In this document: positions 16,219 to 22,731 of the stretch, in pieces | How the letters are laid out: every line of letters begins with the position of its first letter | How positions within the stretch are numbered: the first letter of the stretch is position 1 | NCBI GenBank assembly: GCA_938008665.1 | Contig: CALLKA010000007.1 | Span: forward strand, 1 to 22,732 | DNA from: an uncultured Bacteroidota bacterium | GTDB taxonomy: Bacteria; Bacteroidota; Bacteroidia; Chitinophagales; Chitinophagaceae | Reading direction: 5' to 3' | Length of the DNA: 22,732 nucleotides | Position numbers and translations under genes: made by a program | The notes under the pieces: model-generated | Told to the model about the DNA's origin: nothing | Database searches by the model: none | What the model saw: the letters and a program-made list of their open reading frames with translations, nothing else

Positions 16219-16653
16219 TTAGTTAACCCCCGCTTTTAAATAACGCCATCCTTGCTCCTGCTTCAAAATTACTTCAACCACGCCCGATGGAACTGTATTT
16301 GCTTCAATTAATAAATCCGCTTTCACAATTTTATGTTTACGCATCGTATTTTCACAAGCCGAAAATACAATACCCTCCTTAGTTAAACTAGCAATGTCAT
16401 TGGCGAAGTAGGTTTTGTCCTTCACTAATAAATCAATCGCCTTTCCATGAACCACTACTTCTATATGAAGATGATTCGGCCAAATTTTTTGAATATTTTT
16501 TATATTACCTATGGTGGAGGACCATGCACTGGTATCTGCAGTATTTAATTGAATAACAATATTGTGTTCTTTGATATCATTTTGCGCATAGCAAAAATGA
16601 AAAGAAAATACCATCGTAAATAATAGGAAAATTAGACGAGATGTATTTTTCAT
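16219..16653 (-). CDS. Exported DsrE/DsrF-like protein
   Basis: This 144-residue protein has a signal peptide (residues 1-23, ending CYAQ) followed by one DsrE/DsrF-like domain. The core strand INIVIQLNTAD-type region and the conserved cysteine C100 in FSACENTMRKH mark the family. Cytoplasmic DsrE relatives carry sulfur as a cysteine persulfide; exported single-domain versions such as this one are less studied. Placed between a persulfide dioxygenase and a TsdA-like cytochrome, separated by 64 and 5 bases, it may hold or deliver sulfane sulfur in the periplasm. That role is an inference. An AT-rich 12-bp inverted repeat lies just upstream of its start. Confidence 0.8.
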   Translation of the reverse strand: MKNTSRLIFLLFTMVFSFHFCYAQNDIKEHNIVIQLNTADTSAWSSTIGNIKNIQKIWPNHLHIEVVVHGKAIDLLVKDKTYFANDIASLTKEGIVFSACENTMRKHKIVKADLLIEANTVPSGVVEVILKQEQGWRYLKAGVN

Positions 16654-16690
16654 AATTAATAATTTACATGAATGTAAGAAATTATTAATT
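16654..16690. repeat. AT-rich 12-bp inverted repeat before the DsrE-like start
   Basis: The arms AATTAATAATTT (16654-16665) and AAATTATTAATT (16679-16690) are exact reverse complements around 13 bases, and the inner bases can pair further (TAC/GTA). It begins immediately next to the start codon at 16653, so in mRNA the stem could hide or expose the start. Confidence 0.5.
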
Positions 16691-16717
16691 ATTTAAGGAC
16701 TTAAACTCAGGCGCCCC

Positions 16718-18142
16718 TTATAATAACAAACTGGTGGGAATGGAATATTCTGTGAGCTTAAACTGGCCAGACTCCTTAATTTCCTTGAATCCCCCCTTCA
16801 CATCAATTAAATGATCAAAGCCTCTTGCTTTTAAAATGGATACAAAAATCATAGATCTATACCCCCCAGCACAATGAACATAATAGGTTTTATCTTTTTC
16901 AATTGCAGCCATACTATCATTGATAAAGTCAAGCGGCGCATTTAATGTACCTTTTACATGTTCGCTCTTATATTCTGACGCTTTACGAACATCTAATATA
17001 TTAATGCCTGCATCTTGTTTTTGAATTGTAGCTAATTCATCTGCTGAAATAGATTTTATTTGATCAATCTCCTTTCCTGACGCTTTCCATGCTTCAAATC
17101 CGCCAGCTAAAAATCCAATGGTAAAATCGTAGCCAACACGTGCTAGTCGAGTGATAATTTCAGCTTCCCGTCCTGGCTCAGCGACTAATAAAATTTCTTG
17201 TTTAATATCAGGTATCATCGCGCCTACCCAAGGAGCAAAACTTCCATCAATTCCAATATTAATTGAATTGGGTATAAAGCCTTTTGCAAATGTTTGCGCA
17301 TCTCTGGTATCTAAAATTAAAGCACTTGTTTCATTGGCTGCAGTTTCAAATGCAGCAGGAGTCATCGCATGTTGTCCACGTGCTAGCACCTGATCAATAC
17401 TATCATATCCTTGAATATTCATCATTACATTCAATGGGAAATATCCAGGAGGCGCTACCAATCCATCCAAAACAGCAGCAACAAATTCTGGCTTGGTCAT
17501 GTCTGCAGCTAAAGCATAATTGGTTAACTTTTGATTACCTAAAGTATCCTGGGTTTCTTTACTCATTTTTTTACCACAAGCACTGCCTGCCCCATGCGCC
17601 GGATAAATAACAATGTCATTTGATAATGGCATGATTTTGTTTCTCAAAGAATCATATAAGTAACCTGCTAATATATCTTGTGTTAGTTCTTCTTTTATTT
17701 TTTGTGCCAAATCAGGACGACCCACATCTCCAATAAACAAAGTATCGCCACTAAATAAAGCTACCTCCTTACCATTTTCATCCATTAATAAATAGCAGGT
17801 ACTTTCCATGGTATGGCCCGGTGTATGTAATACCCTGATTTTAACTTTGCCTAATAAAATTTCCTCATTGTCTTTAGCAGAATGAAATTCAAAAGCCGGG
17901 GCAGCCGTTGGGCCATAAACAATTTTAGCCCCTGTTTTTTTTGCTAAATCAATATGCCCGGATACAAAATCAGCATGAAAATGGGTCTCTAATACATATT
18001 TTATTTTAGCCTTATCAAGCTTCGCTTTTTGAATATACGGATCTACTTCTCTTAATGGGTCAATAATTGCCACTTCGCCTTCACTCATGATGTAATAAGC
18101 GCCTTGTGCCAAACAACCCGTATAAATTTGTTCTATTTTCAT
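16718..18142 (-). CDS. cstB: Persulfide dioxygenase fused to two rhodanese domains, CstB-like
   Basis: The 474-residue protein has three parts. First is an ETHE1-type metallo-beta-lactamase domain (residues 1 to about 240) with THFHADFVSGH (H54), H110 in HTPGH and D133 in SGDTLF, the mononuclear iron ligands. Second is a rhodanese fold (about 262-355) whose active loop reads AEPGRE with no cysteine, a pseudo-rhodanese. Third is a true rhodanese domain (about 365-468) with C424 in VHCAGGYRS. This is the architecture of staphylococcal CstB, which oxidises low-molecular-weight persulfides to sulfite and combines it with sulfur to give thiosulfate. I chose the ATG at 18142, 20 residues inside the open frame, because MKIEQIYTGC aligns with the family start. 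It is the first gene of the minus-strand sulfur operon and probably cytoplasmic. Confidence 0.9.
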   Translation of the reverse strand: MKIEQIYTGCLAQGAYYIMSEGEVAIIDPLREVDPYIQKAKLDKAKIKYVLETHFHADFVSGHIDLAKKTGAKIVYGPTAAPAFEFHSAKDNEEILLGKVKIRVLHTPGHTMESTCYLLMDENGKEVALFSGDTLFIGDVGRPDLAQKIKEELTQDILAGYLYDSLRNKIMPLSNDIVIYPAHGAGSACGKKMSKETQDTLGNQKLTNYALAADMTKPEFVAAVLDGLVAPPGYFPLNVMMNIQGYDSIDQVLARGQHAMTPAAFETAANETSALILDTRDAQTFAKGFIPNSINIGIDGSFAPWVGAMIPDIKQEILLVAEPGREAEIITRLARVGYDFTIGFLAGGFEAWKASGKEIDQIKSISADELATIQKQDAGINILDVRKASEYKSEHVKGTLNAPLDFINDSMAAIEKDKTYYVHCAGGYRSMIFVSILKARGFDHLIDVKGGFKEIKESGQFKLTEYSIPTSLLL

Positions 18143-18195
18143 AATCTGATATTTTATATCAACTGTAAAAATATGCCATAAAATTAGCTTAAAGC

Positions 18196-18209
18196 GTGAC
18201 AAAAATCAC
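18196..18209. promoter_or_regulatory. Crp/Fnr-type palindrome in the divergent sulfur spacer
   Basis: GTGACAAAAATCAC matches GTGA-N6-TCAC exactly, the core of Crp/Fnr-family operators. The flanks extend the dyad (AAGC left, TTTT right; AA/TT match). It lies 54 bases upstream of the cstB-like start and about 110 bases upstream of the tauE-like start. Related Bacteroidota sulfur clusters often include a Crp/Fnr regulator gene, though none is in this window. Confidence 0.55.
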
Positions 18210-18318
18210 TTTTAAATATAAAATTTTATTCGCCATTGTACACTAATTATTTACTAAGTGACTAATAGTACATATCTTGTATTGCTTATTCATGATTTTT
18301 GCAAAAAACGAATCAAAC

Positions 18319-19110
18319 ATGGAGTTAGTCGGCTATCTCGCATCTATTTTAATTGGGATTTCATTGGGCCTTATTGGAAGTGGCGGTTCAATTTTAACAG
18401 TGCCTGTTTTAGTATACCTGTTTCAGGTGAATCCCATTTTAGCAACCACCTACTCTTTATGTATAGTAGGCTTGAGTAGTATTGCTGGTGTTATTTCAAG
18501 AATGAAACAACAATTGGTCGATATTAAGACGATTGTAATTTTCGGAATACCCTCTGTCATTGGCGTGTTTATTGCTCGGAAATTTTTCTTGCCAAATATC
18601 CCAGACACCATTCACTTAGGTCCAACTTTAATAAGTAAAAGTAATTTTATCATGTTATTTTTTGCTAGCTTAATGTTGGTTTCAGCATTATCCATGATTT
18701 TAGGAAAAAACAAAAAAGAAGTTGAAGGGGTTATGCCCGTATATGGATTCGCTTTAATGATGGTAGGACTAGGCGAAGGAATGTTAACAGGTATTGTAGG
18801 TGCAGGTGGTGGATTTTTAATCATTCCTGCATTGGTTATTTTAGGTAAGCTGCCCATGAAAAAAGCGATTGCTTCCTCCATTTTTATTATAAGTATCAAA
18901 TCCATTGTAGGTTTTGTAGGCGATATTTCACATACGACCATTGATTGGAATTTTTTAATTGTTATTGTTTTATTGGCTACACTTGGCATCATTATTGGCA
19001 ACTACCTTAATAAAAAAATGGATGGTGCAAAATTAAAAAAAGGATTTGGGTGGTTTGTATTAGTTATGGCCAGTGTTATTTTCATTGAACAATTCTTTTT
19101 TGGAAAATAA
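18319..19110 (+). CDS. TauE/SafE-family sulfite/sulfonate exporter
   Basis: This 263-residue multi-pass inner-membrane protein has the two inverted halves of the TauE/SafE family, each opened by a glycine-rich helix: GLIGSGGSILTVPVL near the N terminus and GIVGAGGGFLIIPAL in the middle. About eight transmembrane segments are apparent. Family members export sulfite, sulfoacetate or related anions. Next to a persulfide dioxygenase, disposal of sulfite is the likely job, as in the staphylococcal cst operon. The frame is open from 18277; I chose the ATG at 18319 (MELVGYLAS), which starts right at the first helix, while MIFAKNESN from 18292 is a possible alternative. It is divergent from the cstB-like gene. 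No strong terminator is seen before the YeeE gene. Confidence 0.88.
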   Translation: MELVGYLASILIGISLGLIGSGGSILTVPVLVYLFQVNPILATTYSLCIVGLSSIAGVISRMKQQLVDIKTIVIFGIPSVIGVFIARKFFLPNIPDTIHLGPTLISKSNFIMLFFASLMLVSALSMILGKNKKEVEGVMPVYGFALMMVGLGEGMLTGIVGAGGGFLIIPALVILGKLPMKKAIASSIFIISIKSIVGFVGDISHTTIDWNFLIVIVLLATLGIIIGNYLNKKMDGAKLKKGFGWFVLVMASVIFIEQFFFGK

Positions 19111-19173
19111 GGTAGCTTCCTTTTTTGCAAAATAAGTACCAGAATAATTTTATTGCTAAAATTTTATCACTCC

Positions 19174-19204
19174 TTGTTTGGTGTGCAATATTCTACTATA
19201 TTTG
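19174..19204 (+). promoter_or_regulatory. Promoter of the YeeE-pair genes
   Basis: TTG at 19174-19176 (with TTTG at 19177-19180) and a perfect TAnnTTTG box, TATATTTG at 19197-19204, are separated by 20 bases (16 from the second). The start codon follows 20 bases later. This is the best Bacteroidota-type promoter in the window and suggests the pair can be transcribed apart from the upstream exporter gene. Confidence 0.6.
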
Positions 19205-19224
19205 TAGACTAATAAAATACAAAT

Positions 19225-19800
19225 ATGTTTGAAATTATTGAAAGTTTAAAAGCGCCTTGGGCTTGGTATGTGGCTGGAGCTGTAATAGGCTTAATTGTTC
19301 CTGCCTTACTCATCATTGGTAATAAAACATTTGGCTTATCCTCCAACTTGCGCCATATATGTGCTGCATGTTTTCCTGCGAATATTAAATTTTTCAAATA
19401 CAATTGGAAAAATGAATTATGGAACTTATTCTTTGTGGCTGGAATAATGATTGGTGCATTTATTGCAACTCATTATTTATCAAATTCAAATGCAATTATA
19501 ATAAATGAAAATTTAAAATCAACCTTAACCAATTTAGGCATAACCGATTTTCAACATTTAATGCCATCTGAACTTTTTAGTTTTAACAGCTTAAGCTCCA
19601 TACGTGGATTTGTATTAATGGTGGTAGGAGGTTTTTTAGTAGGCTTTGGAACCAGATATGCAAATGGTTGTACATCAGGTCACGCCATCATGGGGTTAAG
19701 TAATTTACAATGGCCCTCATTAGTGGCTACCATCTGCTTTATGTTGGGTGGATTTATCATGACCAACTTTATTCTTCCTTTTATTTTACAATTTAATTAA
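19225..19800 (+). CDS. YeeE/YedE-family sulfur transporter, N-terminal half protein
   Basis: This 191-residue inner-membrane protein has about four to five hydrophobic segments and the family signature GTRYANGCTSGHAIMG with C149. In TsuA/YeeE, the cysteine in this kind of motif lines the pore and relays thiosulfate. C46 and C49 (CAACF) form a second cysteine pair. It is about half the size of full YeeE (~350 residues), and the downstream gene supplies a second half with its own conserved cysteine. The two genes overlap by one base (TAATG), so the products are probably made in equal amounts and assemble together. Likely role: uptake of thiosulfate or other sulfane sulfur feeding the adjoining sulfur genes. 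Confidence 0.88.
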   Translation: MFEIIESLKAPWAWYVAGAVIGLIVPALLIIGNKTFGLSSNLRHICAACFPANIKFFKYNWKNELWNLFFVAGIMIGAFIATHYLSNSNAIIINENLKSTLTNLGITDFQHLMPSELFSFNSLSSIRGFVLMVVGGFLVGFGTRYANGCTSGHAIMGLSNLQWPSLVATICFMLGGFIMTNFILPFILQFN

Positions 19801-20303
19801 TGCCCATGTCTAATCATACCCAACCAATGAACGATATCAAATTGGATGAAACTTCAGCTTGTATTAATCACTCAGAAAAGAAAGAATCGATTTTTTCTTT
19901 AGTAAAATATGCTTTCATCGGAATGCTGTTTGGAATTGTTTTTGTTAAAGCAGAAATCATATCCTGGTTTAGAATACAAGAAATGTTTAAATTTCAAAGC
20001 TTTCATATGTTCGGGGTTATTGGCACTGCAGTTACAGTTGGCATTATTTCAGTGGCAATCATTAAAAAGTATAATATCAAAACCATCCAAGGTGAAAAAA
20101 TAATTATTGTTCCAAAACCATTTACCAAGGGACAGATTTATGGTAGCTTATTATTTGGCTTAGGTTGGGCAATGACGGGCGCTTGTCCTGGACCTATTTT
20201 TGCACAAATAGGATCTGGATTAATGAGTGGCTTTGTTATTTTAGCAAGTGCATTGCTAGGTACTTGGACCTATGGATTTTTTCAAGAAAAGTTACCGCAC
20301 TAA
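19800..20303 (+). CDS. DUF6691/YeeE-family membrane protein, C-terminal half protein
   Basis: The 167-residue product has a hydrophilic N-terminal stretch of about 32 residues, then about four hydrophobic segments. It carries the second YeeE-type signature GWAMTGACPGPIFAQIG with C129. Such proteins (DUF6691) are almost always encoded next to a short YeeE. The ATG overlaps the last base of the upstream stop codon (TAATG). Internal ATGs at 19806 and 19827 are possible alternative starts, but the coupled one is favoured by position. Its 3' end overlaps the convergent TspO-like gene by 12 bases with no terminator between. Confidence 0.85.
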   Translation: MPMSNHTQPMNDIKLDETSACINHSEKKESIFSLVKYAFIGMLFGIVFVKAEIISWFRIQEMFKFQSFHMFGVIGTAVTVGIISVAIIKKYNIKTIQGEKIIIVPKPFTKGQIYGSLLFGLGWAMTGACPGPIFAQIGSGLMSGFVILASALLGTWTYGFFQEKLPH

Positions 20304-21059
20304 AATATATTTTACAATAAGTAGTCTGAGTGATAGGATGAGGATAACGCACATCCCGATTAAACTTAATATATATACCAACTCAATTCTTCCTCCTTGC
20401 CCATGCATAATGCCCCACAATGCCCAAGCAATGACTAAGGGTGCTGCAATGGAGTCGTAGAAAAAAGAGAAACAAAAAGCTAGTATAATTGCAATAGCAA
20501 TCATAATAACAGCCCAATTCTCAGGAGCAATTCCCCAGGCATTCCATTGCAGATTAACCAATAATGCAGAGATATTAGCAACTGTGGCTACACTGATCCA
20601 ACCAATATAAATAGTGAAAGGGGCAATAATAAAAATGCGATGAATTAACTTAATATCATTTGAAAGGCTTCTCGTGTAAATAAATATTTGAATTAATACC
20701 ATCAAAAATGCAATCATGACAACGACACTTGTAAATATTTGTAAATAATGCCAAGCTAGAATCCAAGATATGTTTAAAACAGCCGTAGCCCAATACCAAG
20801 GCGTGATTTGATCTAGATATTTCTTAATGACCGGAAAATCTTTTTGCTTAAAAGAAAAATAAGTATGCGTAATTGAATAGCATAATAAAAATAAATAAAT
20901 CAGTCCCCAAATTGAAAATGTAAAACCGGCAGGCACAAAATAGTTTGGATAAAAGGCAGAAATTTGGCCTGTATTATATCCATTAATAGGCAAAATATTT
21001 GCCAAAGCATTAACGGTAACTACCCCTATAAATAAAAGCCAATTAATTAATGTTTTCAT
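20292..21059 (-). CDS. TspO-like (tryptophan-rich) multi-pass membrane protein
   Basis: The 255-residue protein has about seven hydrophobic helices and many Trp, Tyr and Phe residues. The segment FVPAGFTFSIWGLIYL near residues 40-57 is the recognisable signature of the Bacteroidota tryptophan-rich membrane proteins distantly related to TspO/MBR. TspO proteins bind porphyrins and steroids, but members with extra helices like this one have no defined function. It follows the mutarotase gene by 25 bases on the same strand, so the two may be co-transcribed although no functional link is obvious. The C terminus overlaps the end of the convergent YeeE-type gene by 12 bases. Confidence 0.7.
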   Translation of the reverse strand: MKTLINWLLFIGVVTVNALANILPINGYNTGQISAFYPNYFVPAGFTFSIWGLIYLFLLCYSITHTYFSFKQKDFPVIKKYLDQITPWYWATAVLNISWILAWHYLQIFTSVVVMIAFLMVLIQIFIYTRSLSNDIKLIHRIFIIAPFTIYIGWISVATVANISALLVNLQWNAWGIAPENWAVIMIAIAIILAFCFSFFYDSIAAPLVIAWALWGIMHGQGGRIELVYILSLIGMCVILILSLRLLIVKYILVR

Positions 21060-21084
21060 AAAATCGAGTTGAATTGACCAATAT

Positions 21085-21414
21085 TTACAGAGAAAATATT
21101 TTATTCATCAAAACCCATTTTTCACCTGGATTTGCATTGGGAAGCGCTTGTTGATAATCCCATAATAATTTTTCCCATTGAACCACAATGTCATTGGAGG
21201 CATCCATTGCCGCTTTTTTCTCGAAGCTAAAATCATCGCCTGCTTCCATAATCATAAATAAACGATTGGATACCCTGTAAATATCCATCACATGGATATC
21301 AGCATCTTTAATTGATTTAATAATTTCAGGCCATACGGATTTATGGTATTCCTCATAAGCAGCAATAGCAATTGGGTCGTCCTTTAAATCAACTGCAAAA
21401 CAATATCTAACCAT
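21085..21414 (-). CDS. L-rhamnose/L-fucose mutarotase (RhaM-type)
   Basis: The 109-residue length and sequence match the RhaM / DUF718 family, small dimeric cytoplasmic enzymes that interconvert the anomers of L-rhamnose or L-fucose. Visible signatures are FAVDLKDDP at the start, Y20-EEYH24-KSVWPEI containing the family's conserved Tyr and His, FMIMEAGDDF, and the tryptophan-rich WEKLLWDYQ near the C terminus. It may supply the correct anomer to a deoxysugar pathway that is not in this window, and it fits the FucP-like transporter at 8814-10058. A perfect -7 box lies 26 bases upstream, so it can be transcribed apart from the oxidoreductase gene before it. Confidence 0.88.
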   Translation of the reverse strand: MVRYCFAVDLKDDPIAIAAYEEYHKSVWPEIIKSIKDADIHVMDIYRVSNRLFMIMEAGDDFSFEKKAAMDASNDIVVQWEKLLWDYQQALPNANPGEKWVLMNKIFSL

Positions 21415-21439
21415 GATATGAAATTTTATAAATGATGCT

Positions 21440-21447
21440 CAAATGTA
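21440..21447 (-). promoter_or_regulatory. Candidate -7 box of the mutarotase gene
   Basis: The site reads TACATTTG on the minus strand, a perfect TAnnTTTG match, in the 55-base gap between the oxidoreductase stop and the mutarotase start. A TTTG at -33 is absent, although T-rich sequence lies at the right distance. Confidence 0.45.
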
Positions 21448-21469
21448 ATTTTAATATTATAAATATAAA

Positions 21470-22447
21470 CTATTTATTAGCTCCATACACAAAGGCTTCC
21501 ATCACCCTCATTGATTGTAGTGCATCCATTGCAGAACAAGGATTTGTGCCATTACCTAAAAAATAAGTTACGACCTGATCAATAAGGTTTTGTTGGTTGT
21601 GCATGGGAGGATCAAAATGTATCACTGATTCCTTCCCATTTTTTTCAATGGTTATATCATTACCAAATACGGGAAAAGAAATTTTACCATGTTCCCCTAT
21701 AATTTCAAAAACATCTTTCTCTAATTCCGCCGACACCGTAAAATCCCATTCGCCATTAAACGTAATATTATTATCGAGTAGCATGGTTCCTTGTACGCTG
21801 TCTTCGGCTGGGTAAAGCCCTGCCTTATTTTCGGATTTCCCATGATAGCTGATTGCATCTCCAAAATAAAAAAATACCAAATCCAATTGATGTGGTGCTA
21901 AATCATAAAACAAACCACCACCTGCAAGTTCAGGGAATACACGCCAATTATCAGTGGAACCACAATTGGGACTCGGCTGCTTAAACATTTGAATATTGAC
22001 TTGTTTTACAACACCAATATAATTTTCATCCAACAAACTTTTTACCTTTAGAAATAATGGAAGTGCACGACGATAATGTGCCACGACTAATTTCACGCCC
22101 GTAGTATTTGAAATTTGCTGCATGGTTTCACATTCGGCGACATTCAATGCCATCGGTTTTTCAACATACACCGGTTTGCCTATCTTCATTGCTTTTTCCG
22201 CATAGGCTGCATGAAATTTAGGTGGTGTTGCAATATATATTGCATCCACTTCGGGATGATTAATTAAATCGTCAATATCGGTAAAATAATAAGGAACATG
22301 ATGACGTTGTGCATAATCTTTAACTTTTTCAGCATCACGTCTCATGACCGCCATTAATTTAGAATTAGGCACTTTGTTAAAAGCTGGACCGCTTTTAACT
22401 TCAGTGACACTTCCACAACCAATCATACCCCATCGAATTATATGCAT
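21470..22447 (-). CDS. Gfo/Idh/MocA-family NAD(P)-dependent oxidoreductase
   Basis: The 325-residue product has an N-terminal Rossmann fold with GMIGCGSVTE, the cofactor/substrate motif EKPMALN at about residue 95, and a C-terminal alpha/beta domain with GGGLFYDLAPHQLDLV holding the catalytic-type Asp/His. Family members oxidise or reduce sugars, inositols or related polyols using NAD(P). I chose the ATG at 22447. The frame extends three codons to a TTG at 22456, which adds nothing recognisable. No signal peptide is seen, so it is cytoplasmic. A 37-bp near-perfect inverted repeat lies about 50 bases upstream. The exact sugar substrate cannot be read from the sequence. Confidence 0.88.
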   Translation of the reverse strand: MHIIRWGMIGCGSVTEVKSGPAFNKVPNSKLMAVMRRDAEKVKDYAQRHHVPYYFTDIDDLINHPEVDAIYIATPPKFHAAYAEKAMKIGKPVYVEKPMALNVAECETMQQISNTTGVKLVVAHYRRALPLFLKVKSLLDENYIGVVKQVNIQMFKQPSPNCGSTDNWRVFPELAGGGLFYDLAPHQLDLVFFYFGDAISYHGKSENKAGLYPAEDSVQGTMLLDNNITFNGEWDFTVSAELEKDVFEIIGEHGKISFPVFGNDITIEKNGKESVIHFDPPMHNQQNLIDQVVTYFLGNGTNPCSAMDALQSMRVMEAFVYGANK

Positions 22448-22496
22448 ATGCAGCAATTTACTTAAGAATTTTGGATTATTTAGCTATGTTTTTACC

Positions 22497-22533
22497 TATT
22501 TAGTGATTACAATAAAGTTATAACCACTAAATA
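22497..22533. repeat. Inverted repeat, 13-bp arms, upstream of the oxidoreductase gene
   Basis: TATTTAGTGATTA (22497-22509) and TAACCACTAAATA (22521-22533) are reverse complements except for one position, around an 11-base centre. There is no T-run in either direction. It lies 50 bases before the oxidoreductase start, where an operator would be expected. The 213 bases from 22448 to 22660 hold no gene that I can see, only this repeat and the terminator. Confidence 0.5.
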
Positions 22534-22595
22534 AAAAAGAAATTCAATTCGCCTAAATTATAACCGTCTTCTGAAAATTTACAGTAGTTTTTGTA

Positions 22596-22627
22596 AAATA
22601 AAAAAGGGCAGTGTAGAAACACCGCCC
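22596..22627 (-). terminator. Rho-independent terminator of the tRNA-like gene
   Basis: On the minus strand GGGCGGTG (22627-22620) pairs with CACTGCCC (22613-22606), seven Watson-Crick pairs and one G-U, around a six-base loop. TTTTTTATTTT follows. It starts 34 bases after the tRNA-like 3' end, so that RNA is made as a short transcript. Confidence 0.85.
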
Positions 22628-22660
22628 GTACTTAACGATTGCTTGCTTAAACCAAAAAAG

Positions 22661-22731
22661 TTGTCATAGATGGGATCGAACCATCGTTAAGGGTTTTGCT
22701 GACCCTTGCCTCACCCCTCGGCCACATGACC
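22661..22731 (-). tRNA. tRNA-Cys(GCA)-like gene with atypical anticodon loop, possibly a pseudo-tRNA
   Basis: The minus strand folds as a cloverleaf. The acceptor is GGTCATG/TATGACA, with six pairs including a G-U and a G-A mismatch at 1-72. The D arm is GCCGAGGGGTGAGGC, the anticodon arm is AGGGT-CAGCAAA-ACCCT, a short variable loop (TAAC) follows, and the T arm is GATGG-TTCGATC-CCATC. The seven-base loop puts GCA at 34-36 (22699-22697), which is cysteine. Position 33 (22700) is A, not the near-universal U. Position 73 is A where bacterial tRNA-Cys normally has U, and CCA is not encoded. The rest resembles bacterial tRNA-Cys closely. It may be a working but odd tRNA or a decayed copy; the window ends one base beyond its 5' end. 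Confidence 0.6.

Noticed and set aside
15224..16653. The string DTSAW occurs near the N terminus of both the cytochrome and the DsrE-like protein
   Set aside because: The surrounding residues do not align and the domains differ; treated as coincidence.
17151..17610. Plus-strand frames inside the persulfide dioxygenase-rhodanese gene
   Set aside because: They are antisense to a gene with intact catalytic motifs and have no family features.
18612..19001. Minus-strand frame of 129 codons inside the TauE-like gene
   Set aside because: It mirrors a membrane-protein coding strand, is low in complexity and has no start context.
19111..19140. Possible terminator after the TauE-like gene (short AAGG/CCTT pairing then T-run)
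   Set aside because: Only four base pairs can form; too weak to support a call, so read-through to the YeeE pair stays possible.
21080..21100. Small AT-rich inverted repeat at the mutarotase 3' end
   Set aside because: Seven-base A/T arms without a T-run are expected by chance in this DNA; not listed as a terminator.
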